5,036 bases of DNA from Verrucomicrobiota bacterium (GTDB lineage: Bacteria > Verrucomicrobiota > Verrucomicrobiia > Limisphaerales > CAIQOK01), in NCBI GenBank assembly GCA_025363535.1, contig JANYDP010000242.1:1-5036 (forward strand), written 5' to 3'. Numbering within the stretch: position 1 is the stretch's first letter; each line of letters starts with the position of its first letter. Positions 3,935 through 5,036 of the stretch are shown here, piece after piece. A program made the translations under genes and the position numbers. A model generated the notes under the pieces. The model saw only the letters and a program-made list of their open reading frames with translations, was not told the origin of the DNA and made no database searches.

Positions 3935-5036
3935 CTATTCTTTGGTCAACCGGAAAAAGCCTGCGTGATGCGGCGGGGTTTGCAGCAGCGTGGTGGGATC
4001 GCGTTTGGCCAGTTCGCCGAACACCGCGTCCACGGCCCGGGCGTAGCGTGCGACATCTTCGGACGTGTGCGCGAGCGAGGCCTTGAACTGACGGAAGCCG
4101 AGGAAACCGTGATCCAGCAGCGCGATGGTAAAGAACGTGTTCATCTCACGGCCATGCTGGGAGTCGAAGGCGAACGCGGCGAGCGACGGCAGGCCGGAGA
4201 CTTTGATTTTTAATCCATGTTTATTCGCAGCCTCAGTCCAGACTTTTTTGACCTCGTTGCCGATGCGGATGATGTGCTCGGCCGTCTGGGTGCGCTGATA
4301 TTTTTTAATCGTGGCCAGCGCCGCCGTGGGGCCAACGCGCTCCGTCCAGTTGGTGCTGGAAATGAAGGTGGATTGCGCGGCCTGCATCACCGACTCACGG
4401 CCGAGGACGACGGACATGGCGTAACCGTTGGCCATGGACTTGGCGAACACGGCGATGTCGGGATTCACGCCGTAGCGCAGATGAATGCCGCCGGCGCACA
4501 TGCGGAAGCCGCTGGTGATTTCGTCAAAGATCAAGACCGCGCCGATTTCCGAGGCGAGTTCGCGCAAGGCTTTCAGGTATCCGGGCGGCGCGTCTTCGCC
4601 GCGTGCGGGTTCGATGACGATGGCGGCGATTTCCTTTTCGCGGCCGCGGATTTGCGCGCGGAGTTTTTCCATGTCGCCGGCGGGGAAGGGCAGCGCCGAG
4701 CCGCGCAGGCCGCGCGGCACGCCGGCGGGTTCGAGACCCGGCATCAGATGACCGTCCAGCGCGGCGGCTTCGCCGAGATTCGCGGCGAGATACCAGTCCG
4801 TCCAGCCATGATAGCCGCTGAAGAGAATGAGGTCGCGCTTGGTGGACGCGCGGGCGATGCGGACGGAGATGGACATGGCCTCGCCGCCGCCGCGCGCGAA
4901 GCGGACCATCTGCGCCCACGGATGCATTTGCGTGAGCGTTTCGGCAAGCTGGACTTCCTCGACGCAGTTCAACGTGCAGTTGACGCCGTTGCGGATCGAG
5001 GCGATGACCGCTGCGTCCACTTCTTCATCTGCGTAG
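3935..5036 (-). CDS. class III PLP-dependent aminotransferase (glutamate-1-semialdehyde aminomutase-like), 5' end outside window
   Basis: The frame is open to the window edge and shows 366 complete codons, from YADEE down to FRLTKE and a TAG stop. Fold-type I features are visible: FARGGGEAMS with VRIARA, the cofactor-site SGYHGWTDWYLAAN, IVIEPARGEDAPPGYL, IFDEITSGFR with the pyridine-binding Asp (codon at 4525-4523), and FAKSMANGYAMS with the Schiff-base Lys (codon at 4441-4439). STNWTERVGPTAALATI is characteristic of the class III enzymes found in polysaccharide clusters. A GTG at 5020 could be taken as a start, but it sits deep in the conserved large domain and family members run about 420-450 residues, so some 60-80 N-terminal residues lie outside. 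The expected role is transamination of a keto-sugar or related intermediate. In some bacteria this domain is fused behind a SpsF-type cytidylyltransferase, which cannot be tested here. Confidence 0.92.
   Translation of the reverse strand, partial: YADEEVDAAVIASIRNGVNCTLNCVEEVQLAETLTQMHPWAQMVRFARGGGEAMSISVRIARASTKRDLILFSGYHGWTDWYLAANLGEAAALDGHLMPGLEPAGVPRGLRGSALPFPAGDMEKLRAQIRGREKEIAAIVIEPARGEDAPPGYLKALRELASEIGAVLIFDEITSGFRMCAGGIHLRYGVNPDIAVFAKSMANGYAMSVVLGRESVMQAAQSTFISSTNWTERVGPTAALATIKKYQRTQTAEHIIRIGNEVKKVWTEAANKHGLKIKVSGLPSLAAFAFDSQHGREMNTFFTIALLDHGFLGFRQFKASLAHTSEDVARYARAVDAVFGELAKRDPTTLLQTPPHHAGFFRLTKE

Overview
The window looks like bacterial chromosomal DNA of fairly high GC. It carries five protein genes, all on the minus strand, so transcription runs from high to low coordinates. 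In that order they are: a class III PLP aminotransferase (5' end outside the window), an aldo/keto reductase, a PseG/SpsG-like nucleotide-sugar hydrolase, a short-chain dehydrogenase, and a class I SAM methyltransferase (3' end outside the window). None of the four visible start codons has a recognisable Shine-Dalgarno sequence. The gaps between genes are filled with GC-rich palindromic repeats with short hairpin cores. Together these suggest Verrucomicrobiota or a relative (for example the Pedosphaera/Limisphaerales group). That placement is inference from style, not from a marker gene.

Layout: 1-458 partial methyltransferase; 459-819 non-coding, with a 171-bp palindromic MITE-like element (556-726) between two inverted copies of a short GCAAAGACGCAAA-type repeat; 820-3651 a compact block of SDR, PseG-like and AKR genes (ATGA overlap between AKR and PseG, 4-bp gap between PseG and SDR); 3652-3934 non-coding, with a second, inverted copy of the MITE-like element (3662-3838) followed by an unrelated 72-bp hairpin with perfect 18-bp arms (3849-3920); 3935-5036 partial aminotransferase.

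The gene set is typical of surface-polysaccharide, nonulosonic-acid-like clusters (sps/pse/leg type). In these a nucleotide-activated amino sugar is built by oxidoreductases and a PLP aminotransferase, then released from its nucleotide by a PseG-family hydrolase before condensation and CMP activation. A NeuB-family synthase and a cytidylyltransferase would be expected beyond the right edge. Neither is in the window, so the exact sugar cannot be named.

The most unusual signal is in the spacers. Two diverged copies of one oriented, almost fully palindromic element lie in opposite orientation and bracket the three-gene AKR-PseG-SDR block. Their internal hairpins keep a fixed loop, while the stem base pairs change in a compensatory way.
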